Assembly: GCA_023415305.1 (NCBI GenBank)
Contig: JAEZKZ010000016.1
Span: 1-64,000 of the forward strand
Length of the DNA stretch: 64,000 nucleotides
From: Bacillota bacterium
GTDB lineage: Bacteria; Bacillota; Clostridia; Acetivibrionales; DSM-1351
Direction of reading: 5' to 3'
Of the stretch, positions 42,664 through 50,559 are shown piece after piece. Position 1 is the stretch's first letter; every line of letters starts with the position of its first letter. Under the pieces are notes generated by a model, which saw only the letters and a program-made list of their open reading frames with translations, was not told the origin of the DNA and searched no databases. A program made the translations under genes and the position numbers.

Positions 42664-43547
42664 CTCTGAGCCTTTTTCAATTTACTACTTTCGCTCAGCT
42701 TATGGAAAGAGGTAAAAACAAAACAGACTGTTACTGCAATAAATATTGTTTTAAAAACTATATTGACAATAAGCAAAACATTGCTGGTAAGTCCGGAAAC
42801 CACCTGTGCATTTGCCATTGAAAAATTGGCAATAACATATATTGTATCAAACAATACCAGAATAATATCAAAAATGATATACTTGGACAACAATGACCAG
42901 AAGTGCTTGTCAGATACTTTTTTAGCAACTTTAAAATGATTTTTGCTTAAAACGAGAGCAGATGGATACCAGAAAGTGATGTACTGTCTGAAAAAGGCAT
43001 AGCTAAAAAATAAAACAATAATTGTCACAACAAATAATAGTACACCTGCCACCATATTTACATCACCATTAAGCGCATTGTCGATAAAAATAGCTGCCGG
43101 AACTGATGCTATTACTACATATATTGCAAAAAGTATCAACAGGCTCAAAGTCCACAAATTCACAGAAACCATTCTAAAGAAATACTTCCTTACTCCAGCC
43201 AGGAATTCACTTCCGGGCTTTTTGGGTTTTCCCTGAACTGCATTGGTAAGTATATTAAAATAGCCTGAAAGTAAAAGACCGAAAACCAATGCCGCAACAG
43301 CAACCAGAACAACAAGAGCTATTATTATTTTCACAGCAGTTTGAGGTACAAGGGCAGTATCTATTACAAATTGAACCAGATTAACATAATCGTCAAAGGG
43401 GCTTCCTGTTTTAAACATTGTTATACCATAGAACAGAGTCATCAGTAAATTTTCTATAACACACAGAACTATGCTTGTTATTATTGTCAGAATCAGTATT
43501 GACGGCCTTTTAGCCAGTAAACGGACAGCGTTGTTTATTGTCTCCAT
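42660..43547 (-). CDS. Polytopic membrane protein, unknown
   Basis: A 295-residue protein with about six membrane helices (for example ILILTIITSIVLCVI, TAVKIIIALVVLVAVAALVFGLLL, LWTLSLLILFAIYVVIA, VAGVLLFVVTIIVLFFSYAFF). The arrangement is similar to membrane domains often labelled DUF7847 or glycerophosphodiesterase-membrane-like, but no catalytic motif is present. Its leader (43574-43642) contains nested inverted repeats. Confidence 0.7.
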   Translation of the reverse strand: METINNAVRLLAKRPSILILTIITSIVLCVIENLLMTLFYGITMFKTGSPFDDYVNLVQFVIDTALVPQTAVKIIIALVVLVAVAALVFGLLLSGYFNILTNAVQGKPKKPGSEFLAGVRKYFFRMVSVNLWTLSLLILFAIYVVIASVPAAIFIDNALNGDVNMVAGVLLFVVTIIVLFFSYAFFRQYITFWYPSALVLSKNHFKVAKKVSDKHFWSLLSKYIIFDIILVLFDTIYVIANFSMANAQVVSGLTSNVLLIVNIVFKTIFIAVTVCFVFTSFHKLSESSKLKKAQS

Positions 43548-43573
43548 TGGTCGGGTCCTTCTTTCATATTTAT

Positions 43574-43642
43574 GCCCATGCCCAGCATTTCACACAAGAA
43601 CATCAAGTAAATATGTATTACCTTGATAGAAATGGCATGGGC
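43574..43642. repeat. Nested inverted repeat in the leader of the 43547 gene
   Basis: GCCCATGCC (43574-43582) and GGCATGGGC (43634-43642) enclose an ATCAAG/CTTGAT pair. The fold lies 30-95 nt upstream of the start codon. No T run follows, so it is not a plain terminator. Confidence 0.65.
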
Positions 43643-43808
43643 TCGGTACCTTCTTGATTTACTTTCTATTTACTTTCAAACTTCTCACTTAATCTCTTAC
43701 AGTAGTTAAAAAAATAATATCGAAGTTTAATACAGCATACCAAAATATACGAAATAAATCATATCACAATTAATAACCCAAATAAAGTCCGGGTGTAATA
43801 ATAAGTAA

Positions 43809-45962
43809 TTAATTTACTTCACGCATACTCAGGGATATTCTCTTTCGCTCTGCATCTACCTCTATTACCCGTACTTTTACAATATCCCCCACAGCTACAA
43901 TCTCCATTGGATTTTTTACAAATCTGTCGGCCAACTGCGAGATATGCACCAAACCGTCCTGATGTACCCCGATATCTACAAATGCACCAAAATCGGCAAC
44001 ATTTCGTATTGTTCCTGTAAGTATCATACCGGGCTTGAGATCCTCCAGATGAAGGACATCGGTATGCAGAACCGGCTTCGGCAATTCATCTCTAGGGTCC
44101 CTGCCGGGCTTAAGAAGTTCGTTTACAATGTCTCTGAGTGTAGGTAAACCTATTCCCAACTCTTCTGCAATCTTTACCGCGCTGTTTTGTTCAATTTTTT
44201 TATCCAAATCCTTCAAACTTTTACTGCTGACATCTGAAAGAGCATAACCCATTTTCTTCAGGAGCTTTTCGGCAGCTGAATAAGACTCAGGATGAACCGA
44301 GGTATTGTCAAGGATGTTATTTCCATCGGTTATCCTTAGAAAACCGGCACATTGTTCAAAGGTCTTGCTTCCCAACTTTTTAACTTTCTTAATCTCGTTT
44401 CTGTTTTTGAATTTACCGTTTTCTTCCCTATATTCAACCAGATTTTTTGCTATGGCTGAGGAAATACCTGAAATATAAGATAATAATGGAGCAGAAGCAG
44501 TATTAAGATCAACTCCTACATTGTTAACGCAGTCTTCAACCACTCCGCCCAGAGATTCATCCAACCTTTTCTGATTCATGTCATGCTGGTACTGCCCCAC
44601 ACCAATAGCCTTTGGATCAATCTTAACCAATTCAGCCAGTGGATCCTGAAGCCTTCTTGCAATAGATACTGCACTTCTCAGTGCAACATCAAATTCGGGA
44701 AACTCTTCCGCTCCCAGTTTTGAGGCAGAGTATACCGAAGCCCCCGCCTCACTGACCACCATATAATAAACCTTTTGTTCAATTTCCTTTAACACTTCGA
44801 CTACAAAAAGCTCCGATTCCTTTGAAGCAGTCCCGTTTCCAATTGATATGATATCAACCTTGTACTTATCTATCAACTGTTTGAGCTTTACCTTAGCTTC
44901 CTCTGTTTTAATCTGAGGAGGGGTAGGATAAATTACTGTAGTATCAAGTACTTTTCCCGTTTCATCAACTACAGCTATTTTACAGCCTGTTCTGTAAGCA
45001 GGATCAAGCCCAAGTACAACCCTGTCCTTAACCGGTGGCTGCAGTAAAAGATTTCTCAGATTCTCTGCAAAGACTTTCATAGCCTGCTCCTGAGCTGATT
45101 CTGTTAGTTGATTTCTGATGTCCCGTTCAAGTGAAGGGAAAATAAGTCTGCTATAAGAATCCTCAACTGCAGTTTCAACGTATTTGGCCATTTCAGAATT
45201 GGTATTCTTAACAGTCCTGCCTTTTAAATATGCCAGGCACAAGGCACTATCAACCTCCACTTTTACCTGCAGGAATTCTTCCTTTTCTCCCCTGTTTATC
45301 GCCAGAATTCTATGGTTTGCTATTTTAGATACAGGTTCCTTGAAACTATAATACATTCTGTAAACAGAGTCCTCTTCCTTTTTTGCAGAAGAAACAATCA
45401 TTGCATTCCTGTAGATAGTTTCTCTGAGTGCCTTTCTGTATTCTGCGTTATCAGAAACCTCTTCAGCTATGATATCCATTGCACCGGCCAAGGCTTCCTC
45501 CACAGAATTGACTCCCTTCTCTCCGTCAACATAGCCTGCTGCAATATCCACTACGGGTGTCCTTGAAGGCATCTGGGCAAATATAATGGCCGCCAGAGGT
45601 TCAAGCCCTTTTTCCTTAGCCATAGAAGCTCTGGTCTTTCTTTTAACCTTGTAGGGTCTGTATATATCCTCTATTTCCTGAAGGGTGACAGCCTTGTCAA
45701 GGGAATGGGAAAGTTCCTCTGTAAGCTTACCCTGCTCATTGATGAGCCTTTTTACATCTTCTCTTCTTTCATCCAGGTTTCTGAGATATACCAGACGTTC
45801 ATGAAGTTCTCTTAATACCTGGTCATTCAATTCCCCTGTTACTTCTTTTCTGTATCGTGCAATGAAAGGTATGGTATTTCCCTCATCTATAAGCTTTACT
45901 GTATTTTGTACCTGAAAGGGCTTCAAGTTGAATTCCTTTATCAATTGTGCACTTATATCCAT
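43809..45962 (-). CDS. tex: Tex-family RNA-binding protein
   Basis: A 717-residue Tex protein, a conserved nucleic-acid-binding factor related to Spt6. It has the N-terminal helical domain (NTIPFIARYRKEVTGELND), a YqgF-like RNase H fold (VLGLDPAYRTGCKIAVVD), a helix-hairpin-helix pair (GVDLNTASAPLLSYISGI) and a C-terminal S1 domain (LTGTIRNVADFGAFVDIGVH). The ATG at 45962 has AAGGAGG 5 nt upstream, inside the longer reading. It follows the PfkB kinase gene by 25 nt, so the two are likely cotranscribed. Confidence 0.95.
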   Translation of the reverse strand: MDISAQLIKEFNLKPFQVQNTVKLIDEGNTIPFIARYRKEVTGELNDQVLRELHERLVYLRNLDERREDVKRLINEQGKLTEELSHSLDKAVTLQEIEDIYRPYKVKRKTRASMAKEKGLEPLAAIIFAQMPSRTPVVDIAAGYVDGEKGVNSVEEALAGAMDIIAEEVSDNAEYRKALRETIYRNAMIVSSAKKEEDSVYRMYYSFKEPVSKIANHRILAINRGEKEEFLQVKVEVDSALCLAYLKGRTVKNTNSEMAKYVETAVEDSYSRLIFPSLERDIRNQLTESAQEQAMKVFAENLRNLLLQPPVKDRVVLGLDPAYRTGCKIAVVDETGKVLDTTVIYPTPPQIKTEEAKVKLKQLIDKYKVDIISIGNGTASKESELFVVEVLKEIEQKVYYMVVSEAGASVYSASKLGAEEFPEFDVALRSAVSIARRLQDPLAELVKIDPKAIGVGQYQHDMNQKRLDESLGGVVEDCVNNVGVDLNTASAPLLSYISGISSAIAKNLVEYREENGKFKNRNEIKKVKKLGSKTFEQCAGFLRITDGNNILDNTSVHPESYSAAEKLLKKMGYALSDVSSKSLKDLDKKIEQNSAVKIAEELGIGLPTLRDIVNELLKPGRDPRDELPKPVLHTDVLHLEDLKPGMILTGTIRNVADFGAFVDIGVHQDGLVHISQLADRFVKNPMEIVAVGDIVKVRVIEVDAERKRISLSMREVN

Positions 45963-45987
45963 AATTTCCTCCTTGTTAAACACTATA

Positions 45988-46920
45988 TTAACGTATTTCT
46001 TCCATACTTATATTTCTTTTAAAATAATTGACCCTGTCTGTATTTATAACTCCTATACCCATATGTTCGGTATTTGAAGCGGCACAAGCGCAGCCAAGCT
46101 CAAAGGACTCTTTTATGGAGAGCCCCTCCGCTACTCCATTGCATATGCCGGCCACCATGGAATCACCGGAGCCAATTGTATTTGCCACCTCCAACGAAAG
46201 CGGATAGGCTTTGTAAACCCTGCTTTCTGAAACAAGAAGTGCCCCTTTGTCTCCCATTGAGATTACAATATACTTAACTCCCTTATTTATGATTGCTTTA
46301 CAGGCCTCAACTATCTGCTTATCAGTTTTAAAATTCTTGTTAAAATAGGTATTGAGTTCCCGCAAATTTGGCTTTATCAGGAAAGGTCCTGCTTCAATAC
46401 CCTGCCTTAACACCTCTCCGCTGGAATCAAGTATTGCTTTAACGTCAAATTTGTCTGCTTCTGCAATAAGCCTGGCATAAGTATCTGCTCCCAAACCTTT
46501 TGGCAGCCCTCCTGAGCATACTAATAGACGGGTTTGTCCCATAGCAGCTTTGAAGTTTTCAGAAAACATTTTCCAGGCATTACCGTCAATTATTGGTCCT
46601 TCTTCCAGGATTTCAGTCTCCAGGCAATTTACTCTATCAATTATGTTATTGTTTGTTCTGGACTGGCCTTCTACAGATATAAACCGTGTTTCGGCACCCA
46701 GGTCTGCCAGGCTTTTTTCAAGCCACTGTCCGGTACTTCCTGCTTTAAAACCCAGAACCTCCACGTCTGCCCCAAGCATTTTTAAAACCCTGGAAACATT
46801 AATACCTTTGCCTCCCGCCGATTGAAGGCAATCACTCACTCTATATAATCCGCCTGCAGAAAAGTTATCAATAAAATATATCTTATCAACGGCAGGGCTT
46901 AATGACAAAACCGTTATCAT
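45988..46920 (-). CDS. 1-phosphofructokinase-family sugar kinase (PfkB)
   Basis: A 310-residue PfkB kinase of the 1-phosphofructokinase/tagatose-6-phosphate kinase group. The first signature is SAGGKGINVSRVLKMLGADV, the second is NTIGSGDSMVAGICNG with the catalytic Asp. Likely substrates are fructose-1-phosphate or tagatose-6-phosphate. No PTS permease or DeoR regulator lies next to it, so the substrate is open. It precedes tex with a short gap. Confidence 0.85.
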   Translation of the reverse strand: MITVLSLSPAVDKIYFIDNFSAGGLYRVSDCLQSAGGKGINVSRVLKMLGADVEVLGFKAGSTGQWLEKSLADLGAETRFISVEGQSRTNNNIIDRVNCLETEILEEGPIIDGNAWKMFSENFKAAMGQTRLLVCSGGLPKGLGADTYARLIAEADKFDVKAILDSSGEVLRQGIEAGPFLIKPNLRELNTYFNKNFKTDKQIVEACKAIINKGVKYIVISMGDKGALLVSESRVYKAYPLSLEVANTIGSGDSMVAGICNGVAEGLSIKESFELGCACAASNTEHMGIGVINTDRVNYFKRNISMEEIR

Positions 46921-47016
46921 ACAGCCTCCATCAGTAATAATGTAAATCGTAATTATTATATATTAAATTTTAATCCAGCGAAACCCGACGGATTAAAAAA
47001 ACTCTCCCAGATCAAC

Positions 47017-47053
47017 AAAAATGAGAATTGGGATTATCCCAATTCTCATTTTT
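47017..47053 (-). terminator. Strong terminator before the PfkB gene
   Basis: A perfect 16-bp stem (47017-47032 with 47038-47053; centre GGGattatCCC) with a 5-nt loop ends in T runs on both strands. On the minus strand it would close the small ORF at 47124-47252. Confidence 0.92.
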
Positions 47054-47123
47054 TAATCTGTTTATAGCATATTGGTACAGATAAACTTCGAGGCTGCAGA
47101 GAAATTCTATTTTCAAGTCATGA

Positions 47124-47252
47124 CTACTTTTTAGGCTTAATATTGCCCTGGCCGCCTCTATTTCCGCCACCGTTGTTGGTTTTATTCTCTCCCAGCTGAT
47201 CATTATCAAAAGAAACGTCGTTATTCCTATCCTTACTTTTACCTTTTGCCAT
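47124..47252 (-). CDS. 42-residue Asn/Gly-rich small protein, hypothetical
   Basis: An ATG at 47252 preceded by AAAGGGTG opens a 42-codon frame starting MAKGKSKDRNN, passing through a GGGNRGGQG stretch and ending IKPKK. It has no membrane segment. The position between uvsE and a strong terminator, with a plausible ribosome site and a composition unlike random AT-rich DNA, supports a real small gene. A competing 65-codon frame (47012-47209) runs through the terminator and is rejected. Confidence 0.5.
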   Translation of the reverse strand: MAKGKSKDRNNDVSFDNDQLGENKTNNGGGNRGGQGNIKPKK

Positions 47253-47386
47253 TGAAAACACCCTTTCTACAATATGAAATTCTACCTTTGTAAGGTATTC
47301 CTATATATTCTTTACTTATATATAAAAAAATATAAGAGGCATTAATGTATATTCAATGTATCTAAAGTATCCTTTATCACAGGTTG

Positions 47387-48358
47387 CTAAATCTGAAAGG
47401 CGGCATTATTGATATAAACCAGACCTTCGGTAGACTTTAAGCGATCGGACAAGTCCAACAGAGCCTTATCCTTCATTTTGGCCTCAAGCATTATATCAAT
47501 ATCCCGGTTAAATACTTTTACCATATTTAGAAACTCAATAAAATCAGAATAATCGATAAAATCGGCGTGACTCCTGAACTCCTTTTGGCTCTTAGGGCTG
47601 GAAAAATGTATTTTGGGAGGAAGCCCCTCACAATCCCAGGTTTTGTATATCTCCGGCAATAGCTCAATTAAACTTTCGCCATTATTTACACAGCTGTGAT
47701 GGTGAACGTCAAGAACCATAGGTGTCCCCAAATCCTTGCAGAGCTGTAGAACATCAACAGCAGTATAGCTTTTATCATCATTTTCAATTATTAATCTCTT
47801 TTTTATACGGTCTGGAAGCTTGACAAAATTCTCTTTAAATCTTTCTATGGAGCTATGCTTGTCCCCATAAAGACCACCCACATGAAGCACCAGTTTGTAT
47901 TTGTAATCCTCAAGACCCATGGCTTCGTATAATTTTACATGGTAATCAAGATCATTTATGGAGGCCTTCAATACCTCCTGCTTAACGGGATTCAGAATAG
48001 TGAAATGGTCGGGGTGTGCACTTATACGAAAATTATTCTCCTTTATATAATCCCCAAGCTCCTTAAGCTCCTCGGAGAATTGCAGAGGATACTCCCAACC
48101 CTCCAGCTCACCATGGGTTGCCAAAGGTATCAGCTTTGAAGTAAGTCTATACACCTCAATCCCCATTGCACGGTTATACTTTAATATTCTTAATGTATTT
48201 TCGATATTAAGCTTTGACACTCTGTCCAGTCTGACACCTTTAGCCTTCTCGTCCTTTAATTTACTATAGGTAGCATAAGTAACAGTACCCGAAGGTGAAC
48301 AATTCTCCAGGCTTAAGGTCATTGCCACATATCCCAATCTGAAAATCAATTCTATCAC
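47387..48358 (-). CDS. uvsE: UV DNA damage endonuclease
   Basis: A 323-residue TIM-barrel nuclease that nicks 5' to UV photoproducts and starts alternative excision repair. The metal ligands are visible in SAHPDHFTIL, VLHVGGLYGDK, IIENDDKSYT and VLDVHHHSCVN. Length is typical for UvsE. It is a useful enzyme for spores exposed to light. It is an independent gene between the small ORF and the YjdF-like gene. Confidence 0.92.
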   Translation of the reverse strand: MIELIFRLGYVAMTLSLENCSPSGTVTYATYSKLKDEKAKGVRLDRVSKLNIENTLRILKYNRAMGIEVYRLTSKLIPLATHGELEGWEYPLQFSEELKELGDYIKENNFRISAHPDHFTILNPVKQEVLKASINDLDYHVKLYEAMGLEDYKYKLVLHVGGLYGDKHSSIERFKENFVKLPDRIKKRLIIENDDKSYTAVDVLQLCKDLGTPMVLDVHHHSCVNNGESLIELLPEIYKTWDCEGLPPKIHFSSPKSQKEFRSHADFIDYSDFIEFLNMVKVFNRDIDIMLEAKMKDKALLDLSDRLKSTEGLVYINNAAFQI

Positions 48359-48430
48359 CCATTTTGATATTAATAAAAGATAGGCTTAATATTCCCTTAT
48401 ATCAGCAAAAATAATGACTCAAGACAGGAA

Positions 48431-49114
48431 TTATTTTGATAGTTTAACCATATGGATTTTTTGATTCCGCTTTATCTTTAAAATAATACAGTTGCCCATG
48501 TTTAGGCAAGTTCCTAAAAATCCCATGGCAGTGTCCTTTTGCATATCCCAAATATCACCCTGCGTACTGTTTAGGATTATTTGACGTTGATAGCTGCTTA
48601 TAGCTGCAGACGACATCTCGAAAAGTGAGCTCAGAGCAAAAAAAGCCAAAATAACAAACACTGTTACCAGACAGGCTTCAATATATCTAAGTCTGAATCT
48701 GTGAAACATTATCTCCATAACAGGTGTTGATAAGAGCAGACCGAACGCAAGACATATCACTCTGTCATAATTATTCCTGGTAAACCCTAATGTTACCTTC
48801 ATCCACTCTCCAATCGGACAGAGAGCATAGGTATAGTGGGCTCCGACAGTACACAACAGCATAAACAGAAGTACAGCGGCATAAGACAGATTGGAAAGCC
48901 TCATCTTTCTGTTAAAAACAAATAAAACGCCAATTATTACTGCCGATGGAAGGTTAAGGTACCACCATTGAAAATAATCGGCAGGGTTAAGGGCAAGGAT
49001 AACAAATACAGCCAGATATATAACAAGCATAAACTGCAGCGTTCTATCCTTTTTAAAAGGTATTGCTTGTTTCGATGCATATATTAAAGAATATCTTTTT
49101 CTTTTCATCGCCAT
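48431..49114 (-). CDS. DUF2238 (YjdF-like) membrane protein
   Basis: A 227-residue membrane protein with about six helices, resembling the DUF2238/YjdF family: PADYFQWWYLNLPSAVI, RNNYDRVICLAFGLLLSTPVMEI and the C-terminal GDIWDMQKDTAMGFLG motif. The function of this family is unknown. I start it at the ATG at 49114, because GGAGG lies 5 nt upstream. That ribosome site is the 3' arm of a structured element (49115-49221) nearly identical to the one before the anti-sigma gene at 23946. Confidence 0.8.
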   Translation of the reverse strand: MAMKRKRYSLIYASKQAIPFKKDRTLQFMLVIYLAVFVILALNPADYFQWWYLNLPSAVIIGVLFVFNRKMRLSNLSYAAVLLFMLLCTVGAHYTYALCPIGEWMKVTLGFTRNNYDRVICLAFGLLLSTPVMEIMFHRFRLRYIEACLVTVFVILAFFALSSLFEMSSAAISSYQRQIILNSTQGDIWDMQKDTAMGFLGTCLNMGNCIILKIKRNQKIHMVKLSK

Positions 49115-49370
49115 ATTAACCTCCATGAGCCGTAATAGTGGCTTTGAGCCACCATTGTGGCCACAAAATGGTAATGAAATATTTATCCTTTATCGCAATG
49201 GGGCGAATAAAGGAGGTTAATTGGCCATGTGCGTTTTCAAAGTATTGCTGATAATAAAGTATTTATATATGCTTTGATATTTACAATACTTTGAATATTT
49301 CGCACGGCCATAAATTCATAGATTAGCTTGGAAGGCGAGCATTAGCGAAGTCTTTCAAGCTAACCTCCCA
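49115..49370 (-). promoter_or_regulatory. Structured leader element, copy 2, with an inserted long hairpin
   Basis: The core (49115-49221) matches copy 1 at most positions, again with ATTAACCTCC and GGAGGTTAAT as perfect complements and the latter directly before the ATG. The 5' hairpin AGCTTG..CAAGCT (49325-49360) and a second GGAGGTT (49362-49368) also recur. Between core and 5' hairpin is about 100 extra nt (49222-49324), itself an inverted repeat (GGCC..CAATACTTTG-type arms). Beyond 49370 up to gtrA I see only AT-rich DNA with two AAATATGTCA direct repeats (49501, 49516). Confidence 0.75.
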
Positions 49371-49597
49371 TTTGCAGCTATTCAGCATTACCATAGTAAA
49401 ATCCGACATGTTTTTTCAAAAAAGCCGCACAAAAGTCTGCCTTTTATTTATAATGGCTTATGGTAAAATTTCATATTATTATATATACTTAAAAATGTGT
49501 AAATATGTCAAAGTTAAATATGTCAGGTGATAAATCCGGTAAGAATAAGCCGGTAGGCAACTGAATACACGCAGAATCAATATACAGGGAGAAACCA

Positions 49598-50005
49598 ATG
49601 AAAAAGCTAAAGCTACTGTTTTTCAAATTACTAGATACAAGTATTGTAAAGTACGGGCTTGTTGGTGTAATCAATACTTTGATTACCGGAATTATAATGT
49701 TGACTTTAATGAATGTATTCTCCGTTTCTTTGAGATTGTCAAATATAATCGGTTATGCAGCCGGTTTCATCAATAGTTTTATTCTGAATAAAACCTGGAC
49801 CTTTAAAGCCGGGCAGTCATCAACTCTTCAGCAGTTCTTAAAATTTTCTGCAGTTTTTGCCGTCTGTTTCCTTCTCCAGCATGGTCTTGTAATTCTTCTG
49901 GCTGAAAATCTTCTTATAGATAAAAATATATCTACTTTAATTGGCATGGTTTTTTACACCGGAGTAAGTTATATCTTTAATAAATTGTTTACCTTCAAAA
50001 AATAA
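49598..50005 (+). CDS. GtrA-like membrane protein
   Basis: A 135-residue four-helix GtrA family protein. These proteins are thought to flip or position lipid-linked sugars for surface glycosylation. Motifs: VKYGLVGVINTLITGIIML, IGYAAGFINSFILNKTWTF and the C-terminal YIFNKLFTF. A GGGAG ribosome site precedes the ATG. It is the first gene of a plus-strand group leading to the nucleotidyltransferase fusion. Confidence 0.88.
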   Translation: MKKLKLLFFKLLDTSIVKYGLVGVINTLITGIIMLTLMNVFSVSLRLSNIIGYAAGFINSFILNKTWTFKAGQSSTLQQFLKFSAVFAVCFLLQHGLVILLAENLLIDKNISTLIGMVFYTGVSYIFNKLFTFKK

Positions 50006-50092
50006 TACAAAACAGGCTTATTTCCAAGTTTATTGCAAATACTAACTGTATATCCCACAGCTGGTACTATCAATTTTATGGAGGTAGGCGTG

Positions 50093-50356
50093 ATGAATCA
50101 AAAAATCACTGCACTTTATACAAATCTTTACGATGCAAACACTGCAATGGGAGCCATCAAAACGAACAGTATCGGAAAAGCTTGTTTGAACACCTCGGAG
50201 TGCGGACTTCATTCAGGGATAGACCCGAGACAACGAGTTATCAGATTTCCCGGAGCTGTACCTTCAACCATGGTAAAACTCGAGATAAGTGTTGATCCTG
50301 CTAACAGAGAAAGTGCTCTTTATGTCTTGAATGGAAGTTTTGGTGTAATTGAATAA
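50093..50356 (+). CDS. Small conserved protein, unknown
   Basis: An 87-residue soluble protein starting at the ATG at 50093 (GGAGG 8 nt upstream; the longer reading starts before it). It begins MNQKITALYTNLYDANTAMG and ends with a beta-rich stretch (TMVKLEISVDPANRESALYVLNG). There are two cysteines in a KACLNTSECGLHSG segment. I do not recognise the family. Confidence 0.6.
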   Translation: MNQKITALYTNLYDANTAMGAIKTNSIGKACLNTSECGLHSGIDPRQRVIRFPGAVPSTMVKLEISVDPANRESALYVLNGSFGVIE

Positions 50357-50559
50357 ATAACAACAACTTTTTTTGTGTAATTTGACATAGTTTGATAAAT
50401 TTAAAAAGGATTATTACGTTATCTATGGAATATAATAATATAAGTTATAGATGAATACCAGTATTGTGGGATTAGTTTTTTTCATTACTATTTACCAGCG
50501 TGCCCCATGCTGAACGTACAAAAGAACGCAGCGGGCTTTGCATGCAGAGGGAGGTCAGG

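Noticed and set aside
47012..47209. A 65-codon minus-strand ORF
   Set aside because: It runs through a perfect terminator and overlaps the better-supported 42-codon frame at 47124-47252.
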